Shown piece by piece: positions 20,448-32,900 of a stretch of 40,716 nt of DNA. This stretch comes from Pleurobrachia bachei (taxonomy: Eukaryota > Ctenophora > Tentaculata > Cydippida > Pleurobrachiidae): the NCBI GenBank assembly GCA_000695325.1, contig AVPN01000696.1, forward strand, positions 1 to 40,716, written 5' to 3'. The notes below the pieces were generated by a model that was given only the letters and a program-made list of their open reading frames with translations, was not told the DNA's origin and did no database searches. The position numbers and the translations under genes were made by a program. Every line of letters begins with the position of its first letter. Within the stretch, counting starts at the first letter, position 1.

Positions 20448-23400
20448 ATGGCCAGCGTCAGTGGTGATCTCAACGAGTTTCTAGCCAGTAGAAGCTACAT
20501 TTCTGGTTACAACTACACTAAAGAAGACGACCGAGTGTTGAAGGACGTCCCCTCTGAGTCTAATCAAGTTCACGTTAAACGTTGGTCATCTCACATCCGT
20601 AATCTACAAACCATGGATGCCCCTCACAAGGATACCCGACCCAAGACCGCTTCTGAAATCAGGAGATCGTTCATTAAGTTCTTCATTGAGAAGAAGGGTC
20701 ACCTTGAAGTTCACTCTTCCAGTGTAGTTCCCCATGATGATCCCACACTGCTGTTCGCTAACGCTGGAATGAACCAGTTTAAACCCATCTTCCTGGGTAC
20801 AGTGGATCCCAACAGTGACATGGCTAAGTGGAAGAGGGTGGTCAACTCCCAGAAGTGTATCAGGGCAGGAGGTAAACACAACGATCTGGACGATGTTGGT
20901 AAGGATGTCTACCATCACACCTTCTTCGAGATGATGGGTAACTGGAGTTTTGGTGACTACTTCAAGAAGGAGATCATCGCATGGTCCTGGGAGCTTCTCA
21001 CGGATGTTTGGGGGCTGGAGAAGGACAGGCTGTATGTTACCTACTTTGGAGGTGATGAGAAGCTTGGTCTTGCTCCTGATGAGGAGGCCAGACAGTTCTG
21101 GCTGGATCAGGGTCTACCTGCTAACAGAGTCCTACCCTTCGACTGTAAAGATAACTTCTGGGAAATGGGAGACACAGGTCCGTGTGGCCCCTGTTCAGAG
21201 ATTCACTACGACAGGATTGGAGGAAGAGAGGTCCCGGAGTTAGTCAACATGGACGACCCTGATGTTTTGGAGATCTGGAATTTGGTGTTCATTCAGTTCA
21301 ACAGGGAGCCAGACCAAAGTCTCACACAGCTCCCCGCCAAGCACATTGATTGTGGTTTGGGTTTGGAGAGAGTCATCTCTGTGATGCAGAACAAATCATC
21401 CAACTATGACACGGATGTCTTTACTCCCATCTTTGATGCTATCCAAGAGAAGACTGGAGCACGACCTTACACCGGTAAAGTTGGTGCAGATGATGTCGAT
21501 GGTGTTGACATGGCTTACCGAGTACTCGCAGACCACGCCCGAACCATCACTGTCGCTATTTGTGACGGTGGGTTACCCGACAATGTTGGACGGGGTTATG
21601 TCTTGAGGAGAATCCTGAGGAGAGCAGTCCGGTATGCAGTAGAGAAACTTGGTGCACCTAAGGGTATGTTCGCCTCTCTTGTTCCCGTTGTTAATGACAC
21701 GCTCAAAGATGAGTTCCCAGAGCTGCTGAAGGATCCCGAGTACACCATGGAGGTGATCAACGAGGAGGAAACACAGTTCCTGAAGACCCTGAACTACGGA
21801 AAGAAGTTGTTTGACAAGACCGCTAACTCTCTCCAGGGAGATACCATCCCGGGTGATGTAGCGTGGAGGTTGTATGACACATTTGGGTTCCCACTGGATC
21901 TCACCTGTCTCATGGCGGAAGAGAGGAACCTCAGTGTGGATTGCGTTGGGTATGAAGCAGCTAAAGCCAAGGCCCAGGAGATGTCCCGGTGTGGTGATGT
22001 TGCAGCTGATGATAAGACTGATATTGATGTTCATGCCATTAGTGAGCTGCAGAAGACTGGCATTGCGCCAACCGATGATAGCACCAAGTACAGTTACACT
22101 GCTGACGAGGCTGGTACCTACAACTTTGACGTTGTTGAGGCTACTGTAAAGGCCATCAGGTGTGGGGGCAAGTTCACCCAGAGTGTTGAGAGTGGTGATA
22201 GAGTGGGAGTCATCCTGGACAAGACCTGTATGTACGCTGAACAAGGAGGACAGATTTACGATACTGGGTATATCACCGTCAACAACTCTGATTCGGGTAT
22301 CCTGATTAATAATATCCAGGTGAAAGCAGGGTATATCATACACAAGGGTATTGTGGAGGGATCCCTGTCGGTTGGAGATATTGTCAAGATCTCATTCGAT
22401 GAGGAGAGAAGGAGGAAGATAATGAACAACCATACTGCAACTNNNNNNNNNNNNNNNNNNNNNNNNNNNNNNNNNNNNNNNNNNNNNNNNNNNNNNNNNN
22501 NNNNNNNNNNNNNNNNNNNNNNNNNNNNNNNNNNNNNNNNNNNNNNNNNNNNNNNNNNNNNNNNNNNNNNNNNNNNNNNNNNNNNNNNNNNNNNNNNNNN
22601 NNNNNNNNNNNNNNNNNNNNNNNNNNNNNNNNNNNNNNNNNNNNNNNNNNNNNNNNNNNNNNNNNNNNNNNNNNNNNNNNNNNNNNNNNNNNNNNNNNNN
22701 NNNNNNNNNNNNNNNNNNNNNNNNNNNNNNNNNNNNNNNNNNNNNNNNNNNNNNNNNNNNNNNNNNNNNNNNNNNNNNNNNNNNNNNNNNNNNNNNNNNN
22801 NNNNNNNNNNNNNNNNNNNNNNNNNNNNNNNNNNNNNNNNNNNNNNNNNNNNNNNNNNNNNNNNNNNNNNNNNNNNNNNNNNNNNNNNNNNNNNNNNNNN
22901 NNNNNNNNNNNNNNNNNNNNNNNNNNNNNNNNNNNNNNNNNNNNNNNNNNNNNNNNNNNNNNNNNNNNNNNNNNNNNNNNNNNNNNNNNNNNNNNNNNNN
23001 NNNNNNNNNNNNNNNNNNNNNNNNNNNNNNNNNNNNNNNNNNNNNNNNNNNNNNNNNNNNNNNNNNNNNNNNNNNNNNNNNNNNNNNNNNNNNNNNNNNN
23101 NNNNNNNNNNNNNNNNNNNNNNNNNNNNNNNNNNNNNNNNNNNNNNNNNNNNNNNNNNNNNNNNNNNNNNNNNNNNNNNNNNNNNNNNNNNNNNNATTGA
23201 TGTTCATGCCATTAGTGAGCTGCAGAAGACTGGCATTGCGCCAACTGATGACAGCACCAAGTACAGTTACACTGCTGACGAGGCTGGTACTTACAACTTT
23301 GACACTATTGAGGCTACTGTAAAGGCTATCAGGTGTGGGGGCAAGTTCGCGGAGAGTGTTGAGAGTGGTGACAGGGTGGGTGTCATCCTGGACAAGACCT

Positions 23401-24686
23401 GCATGTACGCTGAACAAGGAGGACAGATTTACGATACTGGATATATCACCGTCAACAACTCTGATTCGGGTATCCTGATTAATAATATCCAGGTGAAAGC
23501 AGGGTATATCATACACAAGGGTATTGTAGAGGGATCCCTGTCGGTTGGAGATATTGTCAAGATCTCATTCGATGAGGAGAGAAGGAGGAAGATAATGAAC
23601 AACCACACTGCAACTCATCTCCTGAACTACGCACTACGAAAGCACTGCTCAGGGCAGGCTGACCAGAAAGGATCGCTCGTTACTGATGACAAGTTAAGGT
23701 TTGATTTCTCCTACAAAACTCCCCTAACTGACACCCAGTTGGAAGGTGTTGATCAGGTTGTGTCAGAGTTTATCGCCCAGAACGGTGTTGTCTACGCCAA
23801 GGAAGCACCCCTGGGTATTGCTCGAGAGATCCAGGGACTTCGAGCGATGTTCGATGAGACCTACCCAGATCCTGTTCGAGTTGTGTCAGTAGGGATTGAT
23901 GTGGATACCCTGACAGCTGACCCCTCTGCCCCTGCTGGGAGTGTGACCAGTGTGGAGTTCTGTGGTGGTACCCATCTGAAGAGGGCCGGACACATGAACA
24001 CCTTCACAGTGGTCAGCGAGAAACCCATTGCCAAGGGTATCAGGAGGATCTTCGCTGTTACTGGTCGACTCCGACGACGGCGCCACCGTGCTCCACTCCG
24101 GTAGGTCCGACTCCGAGATGCCATTACTGCCCAGATTGAGGGAGGCAAGTACGAGTACAGCAAGATTATCAGTCAGGTTAACACCCTCATTCAGAGCAAT
24201 GACAAGAGTGTCATCCCCGCGTGGAGGAGAGATAGGATCAGGGATCACGTATCCGGTATCAAGGCCAAATTGGACAAGGCCAAGAACGAGGCAGAGAAAG
24301 GACTTGCCACAGAGAATGCTGCTGAGATTGCCTCTCTCATCGCCAAGAACAAGGATGCCCCGGTCATTGTAGAGGTCCTCAAGACGAAGGGAACCAGTAA
24401 GGGTATTTCGGAGGGTCTCAAAACCATGAGGAAGAAAGCCCCTGAAACTGCTGCTGTGATCATCGCTGTTAATGATGATGATGTGTTCTTCCATTGCCTC
24501 GTACCCAAGAAGTTGTCCAGTGGTCTGGGACTGAAGGCTGATGAGTGGCTTGGAACCTTCTCAGGCATGCTGGGCGCTAAATGTGGAGGGAAGGACCTGT
24601 ACGCTCAGGGAAGTGGAAAGGGAGCCGCTCAGGTGGAGAAGGCATTGAACCTTGCCAAGCAATATGCTGACGCTAAAATGAAGTAG
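20448..24686 (+). CDS. AARS1: Cytosolic alanyl-tRNA synthetase with N-terminal eEF1B-type GST-C-like segment
   Basis: AlaRS charges tRNA-Ala and clears mis-activated Ser/Gly. The class II core is textbook: [88 protein letters not shown]. The editing domain ([27 protein letters not shown]) and the C-Ala domain follow, ending [14 protein letters not shown]. Before the usual start (ACCATGG at 20612) the frame is open and encodes [14 protein letters not shown] and [10 protein letters not shown], matching the N-terminal domain of eEF1B. Codons 22023-22442 recur at 23196-23615 across an N gap. Removing one copy leaves about 1021 residues (human 968). A TAG at 24102-24104 lies in a complemented 50-bp block; complementing it in place gives AVTGAEAAAAVARGEAIQ, the expected sequence. 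No intron interrupts the visible gene. Confidence 0.93.
22023..22442 (+). repeat. 420-bp AlaRS segment, left copy beside the gap
   Basis: This encodes [13 protein letters not shown] through NNHTAT. The same 420 bp, with a few per cent difference, restarts at 23196 immediately after the N run. The protein family has this segment once. The two are overlapping contig ends, probably different alleles, left unmerged. Confidence 0.95.
22443..23195. other. Assembly gap (753 N)
   Basis: This is a run of N. Because the sequence on its right repeats the 420 bp on its left, and the coding sequence is continuous if one copy is dropped, the gap probably represents no real DNA (a negative-size gap). Confidence 0.95.
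23196..23615 (+). repeat. 420-bp AlaRS segment, right copy beside the gap
   Basis: This is a direct repeat of 22023-22442. It then continues without break into the editing domain ([10 protein letters not shown]), so the right side is in natural context downstream. Confidence 0.95.
24066..24115 (+). other. 50-bp block complemented but not reversed, inside AlaRS
   Basis: As given, the frame reads an arginine-rich stretch and then TAG at 24102-24104, in the middle of a conserved family segment. Taking the Watson-Crick complement of exactly these 50 bases, in the same left-to-right order, gives GCTGAGGCTGCTGCCGCG and onward. In frame with both sides this reads VTGAEAAAAVARGEAIQAEA then [16 protein letters not shown] followed by an alanine/lysine-rich helix is the family sequence at this point. 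Sequence on both sides is already correct. Confidence 0.93.
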
Positions 24687-24784
24687 TGTTGTCTGATATC
24701 TTTACCCCGATCTTTAGGTTTTTAGGAATTTTTTCTTTTTCTTCGCAAAAAAGTGGTGATTTATTTATTAACATCATTCATGTT

Positions 24785-27750
24785 TTAATGGGATCAATCA
24801 TGTGTTACTACATGCGAATATCTTTTTGTTCTAAAAATATTGTTGTTTCATCTCGTCTCTTAACCCCTACCCCCCCCCCAATTCCAACTAAATCCATCTT
24901 GTTCCCAAATATTAATCTCTCCCTCACTATCCCTGACCTTCCTCTCACTAACCTCACTAACCTCTCCCTCCCTCTTCCCAGGGCCATGCCTCCCACCAAG
25001 AAGGCCCTCTTTGTCAGAAAGAAGCAGCAACCAGAGGAGGTCCCAGTATACACTGACCTGCCCCCTGATGTACACGGACAGGTGCGGTGTTACCTGACCC
25101 TAAAACTAGACCGGTTTACCTGGGCAGGACCTAAACTCCTAAACGAGCTGCACGCTGTGGTGAAATGGTGGGGAGAACACAGTCAGGGAGCTGTATTCAA
25201 ATGTGGCAAACTGCCAGCCCTAGCCCGGTACCCCATCAAGTGTGGTCCAAAGCAGTTCGCATCTTATGTAGCCGATATGGGGACTCTGCAGATTGATTTT
25301 ATCGACAGTAAATCGTATCGAATAAAGGGGGACGCGAGGATTCCCATCTCTAAACTTACCAAAAGTATGTCCCTAACAAGAGATCTGGATATCACTCTGC
25401 CCAGCAACCCAGAGCGGCTCCTGGGAAGGGTTAACGTGAGTTTGAGTATTGTAGCAGCCCCAAAACCCCAACCAGAAGACCCAACCCTCGACTCCTCCTC
25501 TCTACTAAAAGTCTCACCAGCTAAACAGCATCCTAGGAAGAGTCCCACCACGCGACGTGCTGTTAGCCCCCAGAAATCATACCCTCCCACAGACAAAGAG
25601 AATATATTCCCCTCGCGGTCCCTACACAACCGTGGTCAAGTAACAGATCTGATCAGTGAAGTGTTAGCCAAGAGTCGGCGATTAAAGAGCGATATAGTGA
25701 AGTGTCAGATGAACAGTAGTGAAGTAGAGATAGACCAGATAACTGAGTATCTCAGAGAGAGTGTGGATAAACTCCCTGCTAGTCAGGTTAGAGAGATAGA
25801 GGAAGAGGGTGAGGGTGCAGCTGACAATACTCTAGATCTACTGTTCGGAAAGGATAAGATAGATTCGGTACTCAAGAAACATGGTTTGGATGTTTCAAGT
25901 TGTTCGAGTTCTAGTTCTCTCCCAGATGAGTCCCTGATTGAGCATCTGTTCTACAAGCGGGGAGGAGTTGAGTCTCCTGTCTCGTCTGATTCTGAGGCTG
26001 AAGAAGTGGTCACTAAACAGCGGTCACCAGAGAAGGCAAGATATCAGGAGCAACATCATCATGACATGAGGGCATACTCACCAGTACCTCTCCTCGCAGA
26101 ACAACCCCTCTCACTAAACCGTCTAACAGCCCTGGGTCGAGTTAACAAATGTAAAGTACACATTGAGAACCTTCAGTTTGATACTACTGCTGCTTCTGGA
26201 ACCTACTTCTTGGAATACTCCATCCCCCTTGGATCAGACTCAGAATGTCGAACCATCACCAGCCGTTTTAATGGGATCAATCATGTGTTACTACATGCGA
26301 ATATCTTTTTGTTCAAAAAACAACGTTGTTTCATATCGTCTCTTTACCCCTACCCCACTTCCAACTAAATCCATCTTATTCCCAAATATTAACCCCTCTA
26401 ACTAACTCCCCCCCTCTCACTAACCTCTCCTCTCACTAACCTCACTAACCTCTTCCTCCCTCTTCCCAGGGCCATGCCTCCCACCAAGAAGGCCCTCTTT
26501 GTCAGAAAGAAGCAGCAACCAGAGGAGGTGCCAGTATACACTGACCTGCCCCCTGACGTGCACGGACAGGTGCGGTGTTACCTGACACTCAAACTAGACC
26601 GGTTCACCTGGGCAGGACCTAAACTCCTAAACGAGCTGCACGCTGTGGTGAAATGGTGGGGAGAACACAGTCAGGGAGCTGTATTCAAATGTGGCAAACT
26701 GCCAGCCCTAGCCCGGTACCCCATCAAGTGTGGTCCAAAGCAGTTCGCATCTTATGTAGCCGATATGGGGACTCTGCAGATTGATTTTATCGACAGTAAA
26801 TCGTATCGAATAAAGGGGGACGCGAGGATTCCCATCTCTAAACTTACCAAAAGTATGTCCCTAACAAGAGATCTGGATATCACTCTGCCCAGCAACCCAG
26901 AGCGGCTCCTGGGAAGGGTTAACGTGAGTTTGAGTATTGTAGCAGCCCCAAAACCCCAACCAGAAGACCCAACTCTGGACTCCTCCTCCCTGCTAAAAGT
27001 CTCACCAGCAAAACAGTATCCTAGAAAGAGTCCCACCACGCGACGTGCTGTTAGCCCCCAGAAATCATACCCTCCCACAGACAAAGAGAATATATTCCCC
27101 TCGCGGTCCCTACACAACCGTGGTCAAGTAACAGATCTGATCAGTGAAGTGTTAGCCAAGAGTCGGCGATTAAAGAGCGATATAGTGAAGTGTCAGATGA
27201 ACAGTAGTGAAGTAGAGATAGACCAGATAACTGAGTATCTCAGAGAGAGTGTGGATAAACTCCCTGCTAGTCAGGTTAGAGAGATAGAGGAAGAGGGTGA
27301 GGGTGCTGCTGACAATACACTAGATCTACTGTTCGGCAAGGATAAGATAGATTCGGTACTCAAGAAACATGGTTTGGATGTTTCAAGTTGTTCGAGTTCT
27401 AGTTCTCTCCCAGATGAGTCCCTGATTGAGCATCTGTTCTACAAGCGGGGAGGAGTTGAGTCTCCTGTCTCGTCTGATTCTGAGGCTGAAGAAGTGGTCA
27501 CTAAACAGCGGTCACCAGAGAAGGCAAGATATCAGGAGCAACATCATCATGACATGAGGGCATACTCACCAGTACCTCTCCTCGCAGAACAACCCCTCTC
27601 ACTAAACCGTCTAACAGCCCTGGGTCGAGTTAACAAATGTAAAGTACACATTGAGAACCTTCAGTTTGATACTACTGCTGCTTCTGGAACCTACTTCTTG
27701 GAATACTCCATCCCCCTTGGATCAGACTCAGAATGTCGAACCATCACCAG
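24785..27750 (+). repeat. Tandem direct duplication of C2CD3 leader and exon 1 (units 24785-26265 and 26266-27750)
   Basis: Two adjacent units of about 1.48 kb both begin with TTTTAATGGGATCAATCATG and contain the same leader, acceptor and first coding exon. The join at 26265 is in the middle of the exon. Coding sequences are nearly identical; the leaders differ by small indels. Confidence 0.93.
24986..26265 (+). CDS. C2CD3: C2CD3 exon 1, copy 1 (truncated)
   Basis: C2CD3 is a centriole distal-end protein needed for distal appendages and ciliogenesis. This copy begins at an ATG four bases after a strong acceptor (CCTCTTCCCAG|GGCC) and encodes the N-terminal region: VRCYLTLKLDRFTWAGPKLL, VKWWGEHSQG, IKCGPKQFASYVADMGTLQI (human counterpart CGPKQFTSYLTDMAVL), then a disordered linker with DSVLKKHGLDVSSC and NRLTALGRVNKCKVHIENL. 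It breaks off after TITSR at 26265 and the upstream non-coding DNA of the same gene starts again. The start lies 299 bp after the AlaRS stop. It is almost identical to copy 2 and likely redundant. Confidence 0.9.
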
Positions 27751-29957
27751 CCGGAAAGTATCAGGACCATCTGTCTCTCTGGCCCACACCAACGTGTTTC
27801 CTGTCATGTTTGATGAAGTACTGATCCGACAGTGGGGTGAGAGGGATGTACAGTTGAGTATCTACTATAAAGAAAGACTGGAGGATAGCCCCGGTGTGAT
27901 CGCTGAGAGCTCAGTGAAGCTGGACAGTGTTCTGAGGGCGGACAAGTTTCACCTACAGTTCTCGAGTCAGATGAGGTGCACTAAGACAGATGACTACTTG
28001 GGGTTGGTTTGTGGGAGTGTAACTCTCAACAGTGGCGCTATGGTGGACCTACCTGGACCTGTACCTCCTGTACAACAAGAACGTGAGTGATCTTGTTGTA
28101 TTTATCTTCTTTGTGTTGAGAGAGATAGTTGAGCAAATTTGCGGCGAGAGAGCCGAGAGGGTTGAGCAAACCAGACTCTTGCGTTGTTTCTTTTCAGTTG
28201 TATAACATTCTCCACCCCTTCAGCTCTGGCTATACTGGTATCTGTGGGTTCTGGAAAGGCACTTCAGGGAGCAGAAAAGGGCACCCCAGTCAACTCCTAC
28301 ATCGTGGTCCGAATGATTGACTCCGTAGATCGGCTAACATCAGGTAGAGCACCCAAAACTGGCCCAGAATTTTATAAATTCGCAGTTTTGTGTAAAATGG
28401 TTTTGTGTTTTTGAAACGTTCAGGAAAAATTGGTGATTGGTTTTCCGGGAGTGTTACTAGTTAGTTTCTAACAAAGTTACACACTTCCTAATACTCCCCC
28501 TCCCTCTCAGAAGTGGTATGGAACTCGCACCACCCAACCTACAACATCCGGCACATGATCCCCTTCACACACACTACTGCTTTTGTGGAGCGGCTCCGGG
28601 ACAACTTCATAATACTGGAAGTATGGAACAAGATAGGGAAGGAAGATAAGTTACTTGGTCTAACTAAACTACCTACCAGCCAACTCTACCTGTCCCTGTC
28701 TCACATGGCTACTTCAACCGCTGTTATAGCTGTGGATGGGTACATGCCTATAGTGAACCCTCTATCCAGTGAGAGATGTGGGATCCTACAATGTGTCCTA
28801 GCGACAGGTTCACATGGTCAACTAAATGAGCTCATGGCTAACAAGAATATAGTCTCACGTGATGTTGTACCTGTATCACGTGATCATGTTGTAGAGGAAG
28901 AGGGAGAGGAGGAGAGACCACGAATAAGACACACACTAGACATTACTATCAACTCTCTATCTGATGCAGTGGTGTTTGAAGCATCTGCAGACACCGATTG
29001 CTATGTCACATTTACCCTCCCCACTGACTCAACTAACAGGACATTTACCAGCCCCATCTGTCCCTCGGCACCACACCTCAAGTTCAACTATAACACCAGT
29101 GCGAGTATGATACTTCCTGACACTACCTCCCTTCTACAACACCTCTCCAGACACCTCACGGACAATGCAGTGGTGTTTGAGGTATGGAGGAGGGTGTACT
29201 ATCCTAATATCAGGGATATATCGTGTGCTAGGGGTGTCCTACCCCTCCAACAACTATCCCACCTTGTGTCACTGACTAAGGGTGTTAGTGAGGTGATTGC
29301 AATACCAGTCACATCCACCCAACACGAGGTAGAAGGGGGATACAAGGCGGGTACACTGAGTGTTACAGTTGGGTATACCTCTGAAACAGCAGCTGAACTG
29401 TCAACTAAACCTGAGAACTTTGTTCAGGTTAGTGGTGGCATGGCAATTCATGAAACTTCACCTCCTTTTTTTACGATACTCACCCTTTGATTTGCTTCTA
29501 ACTCCTGGTAACTCCGTACAGTTGTGTGTGACAGTGGGACGGTGTTGTGGTTTACAGTATGCTGCCCGTCAAGCCCTCTCATCAGGAGCACCCCTCCACC
29601 ACGAAGCCACTACGGGTCTAAACTCATACACTACAGTGGAGCTCTCCTTCGCTGGGATAGAAAGGGAAACTGGGGTTAGAGCGAGGTCGTTTACCCCTAA
29701 CTATGGGTCACACTTCTCTCTTACTCTACCAACTGTCATGGCCCAGTCACACAGTGGACCGCCCACATTGGCAGAAAATCTTAGGTATTTCCACTATAAC
29801 AACGGATGAAACTTGAGTCTCGACACGCTTTGAAATGACAAATATAAATACATCTTAATTTTTATTACCTTTTCTTCAGTAAGGGACATCTGATAGTGTG
29901 CGTATTTCACAAGGAGACAACTAGCAACAAGAAGGGAGGAGATATTCTGTTATGTAC
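26474..29957 (+). CDS. C2CD3: C2CD3, copy 2 (exons 1-4 and part of 5)
   Basis: This is the best 5' half of the gene. Exon 1 is 26474-28082 (N-terminal C2-like region, linker and start of the next C2 domain, ISRKVSGPSVSLAHTNVF type), exon 2 is 28224-28343, exon 3 is 28511-29427 and exon 4 is 29522-29784. A partial exon 5 starts at 29880 (SKGHLIVCVFHKETTSNKKG). Exon 3 carries family hallmarks: LEVWNKIGKEDKLLGLTKL, AVDGYMPIVNPLS and VFEVWRRVYYPNIRD, which match C2 domains of vertebrate C2CD3. At about 29957 exon 5 is interrupted and the text jumps to the middle of exon 1 (QFASYVADMG), that is, into copy 3. Frames are intact throughout. Confidence 0.92.
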
Positions 29958-32900
29958 AGTTCGCATCTTATGTAGCCGATATGGGGACTCTGCAGATTGA
30001 TTTTATTGACAGTAAATCGTATCGGATAAAGGGGGATGCGAGGGTTCCTATCTCTAAACTCACTAAAAGTATGTCCCTAACAAGAGATCTGGATATCACT
30101 CAGCCCAGTAACCCAGAGCGGCTCCTGGGGAGGGTTAACGTGAGTTTGAGTATCGTAGCAGCCCCAAAACCCCAACCAGAAGACCCAACCCTCGACTCCT
30201 CCTCTCTACTAAAAGTCTCACCAGCTAAACAGCATCCTAGGAAGAGTCCCACCACGCGACGTGCTGTTAGCCCCCAGAAATCCTTCCCTCCCACAGACAA
30301 AGAGAATATATTCCCCTCGCGGTCCCTACATAACCGGGGCCAGGTAACAGATCTGATCAGTGAAGTGTTAGCAAAGAGTCGGCGATTAAAGAGCGATATA
30401 GTGAAGTGTCAGATGAACAGTAGTGAAGTAGAGATAGACCAGATAACTGAGTATCTCAGAGAGAGTGTGGATAAACTACCCGCCAGCCAGGTTAGAGAGA
30501 TAGAGGAAGAGGGTGAGGGTGCAGCTGACAATACTCTAGATCTACTGTTCGGAAAGGATAAGATAGATTCGGTACTCAAGAAACATGGTTTGGATGTTTC
30601 CAGTTGTTCAAGCTCTAGTTCCCTCCCAGATGAGTCCCTGATTGAGCATCTGTTCTACAAGCGGGGAGGAGTTGAGTCTCCTGTCTCGTCTGACTCTGAA
30701 GTTGAAGAAGTGGTTACTAAACAGAGATCCCCAGAGAAGGCAAGATATCAGCAGCAACATCATGAGATGAGGGCATTCTCACCAGTACCCCTCCTTACAG
30801 AACAACCCCTATCGCTAAACCGTCTAACTGCCCTGGGTCGAGTTAACAAATGTAAAGTACACATTGAGAACCTTCAGTTTGATACTACTGCTGCTTCTGG
30901 AACCTACTTCTTGGAATACTCCATCCCCCTTGGATCAGACTCAGAATGTCGAACCATCACCAGCAGGAAAGTATCCGGACCATCCGTCTCTCTGGCCCAC
31001 ACTAACGTGTTTCCAGTCATGTTTGACGAAGTGCTGATCCGACAGTGGGGTGAGAGGGATGTACAGCTGAGTATCTACTACAAAGAGAGACTGGAGGATA
31101 GCCCTAGTGTGATCGCTGAGAGTTCAGTGAAGCTGGATAGTGTTCTGAGAGCGGACAAGTTTCATCTACAGTTCTCCAGCCAGATGAGGTGTACTAAGAC
31201 GGATGATTACTTGGGGTTGGTTTGTGGGAGTGTAACTCTCAACAGTGGCGCTATGGTGGATCTACCTGGACCTACACCTCCTGCAAAACAAGAGCGTGAG
31301 TGATCAGATCTTGTTCTTCTTTGTGTTGAGAGAGGGGTTTAGAAAACTAAATTCTTTTGTTGTTTCAGCTGTATAACATTCTCCATTCCTATCAGCTCTG
31401 GCTATACTGGTATCTGTTGGTTCTGGGAAGGCCCTTCAAGGAGCAGAAAAGGGTACCCCTGTCAACTCCTATATTGTGGTCCGAATGATCGACTCCGTAG
31501 ATCGACTAACATCAGGTAGAGCACCCAAAACAACGAATTTTATTAACTCGAAGTTTTGTGTAAAATGGTTTTGTATTTTTGAATTGTCCAGGAAAATGTA
31601 ACGGTTGGTTTTCCGGGAGTGATACTAGTTAGTTTCTAATAAAGTTACTATACACACTTCCTAATACTACCTCACCCCTCTCAGAAGTGGTATGGAACTC
31701 GCACCACCCTACCTACAACGTCCGACATATGATCCCCTTCACACACACAACTGCTTTTGTGGAGCGGCTTCGGGACAACTTCATAATACTGGAAGTATGG
31801 AACAAGATTGGGAAGGAGGATAAGTTACTTGGTCTAACCAAACTACCCACCAGCCAACTCTACCTGTCCCTGTCTCACATGGCTACTTCAACCGCTGTTA
31901 TAGCTGTGGACGGGTACATGCCTATAGTGAACCCTTTATCCAGTGAGAGATGTGGGATCCTACAATGTGTCCTAGCGGCAGGTTCACATGGTCAACTAAA
32001 TGAGCTCATGGCTAACAAGAATATAGTCTCACGTGATGTTGTACCTGTATCACGTGACCATGTTGTGGAGGAAGAGGGAGAGGAGGAGAGACCACGAATA
32101 AGACACACACTAGACATCACTATCAACTCTCTATCTGATGCAGTTGTGTTTGAAGCATCTGCAGATACTGATTGCTATGTCACATTTACCCTCCCCACTG
32201 ACTCAACTAACAGGACGTTCACGAGCCCCATCTGCCCCTCGGCACCAAACCTCAAGTTCAACTACAACACCAGTGCTAGCATGATACTCCCTGACACTAC
32301 CTCCCTTCTACAACACCTCTCCAGACACCTCACGGACAATGCAGTGGTGTTTGAGGTATGGAGGAGGGTATACTATCCTAATATCAGGGATATATCGTGT
32401 GCCAGGGGTGTCCTGCCCCTCCAACAACTCTCCCATCTGGTGTCACTAACTAAGGGTGTTAGTGAAGTGATTGCAATTCCAGTCACATCCACTCAACACG
32501 AGGTAGAAGGGGGTTACAAGGCGGGTACACTTAGTGTTACAGTTGGGTATACCTCTGAAACAGCGGAGGAAGTGACAAATAAACCTGAGAACTTTGTTCA
32601 GGTTAGTGTGGTGGAAAATATGGAATTTCATGAAACTTCACGTCCTTTTTATTATACGGGATTTGGTAATTGTTTACCGTTCTAACTCCCCTCCCCCTTT
32701 GATTTGTTTCTAATTCCTGGTAACTCCCTGTAGTTGTGTGTGACAGTGGGACGGTGTTGTGGTTTACAGTATGCTGCCCGTCAAGCCCTCGCGTCAGGAG
32801 CACCCCTCCACCATGCAGCCACTACGGGTCTGAACTCCTACACTACTGTGGAGCTCTCTTTCGCAGGGATAGAGAGGGAAACTGGGGTTAGAGCGAGGTC

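Noticed and set aside
24064-24104. A 41-base GT-AG intron in AlaRS explaining the stop
   Set aside because: Removing it puts the downstream sequence out of frame and soon meets TGA. Complementing 50 bases in place fits both flanks without length change.
25264-27117. Antisense ORFs opposite C2CD3 exon 1, conserved between copies
   Set aside because: They are shadows of the coding strand; their conservation follows from the duplication.
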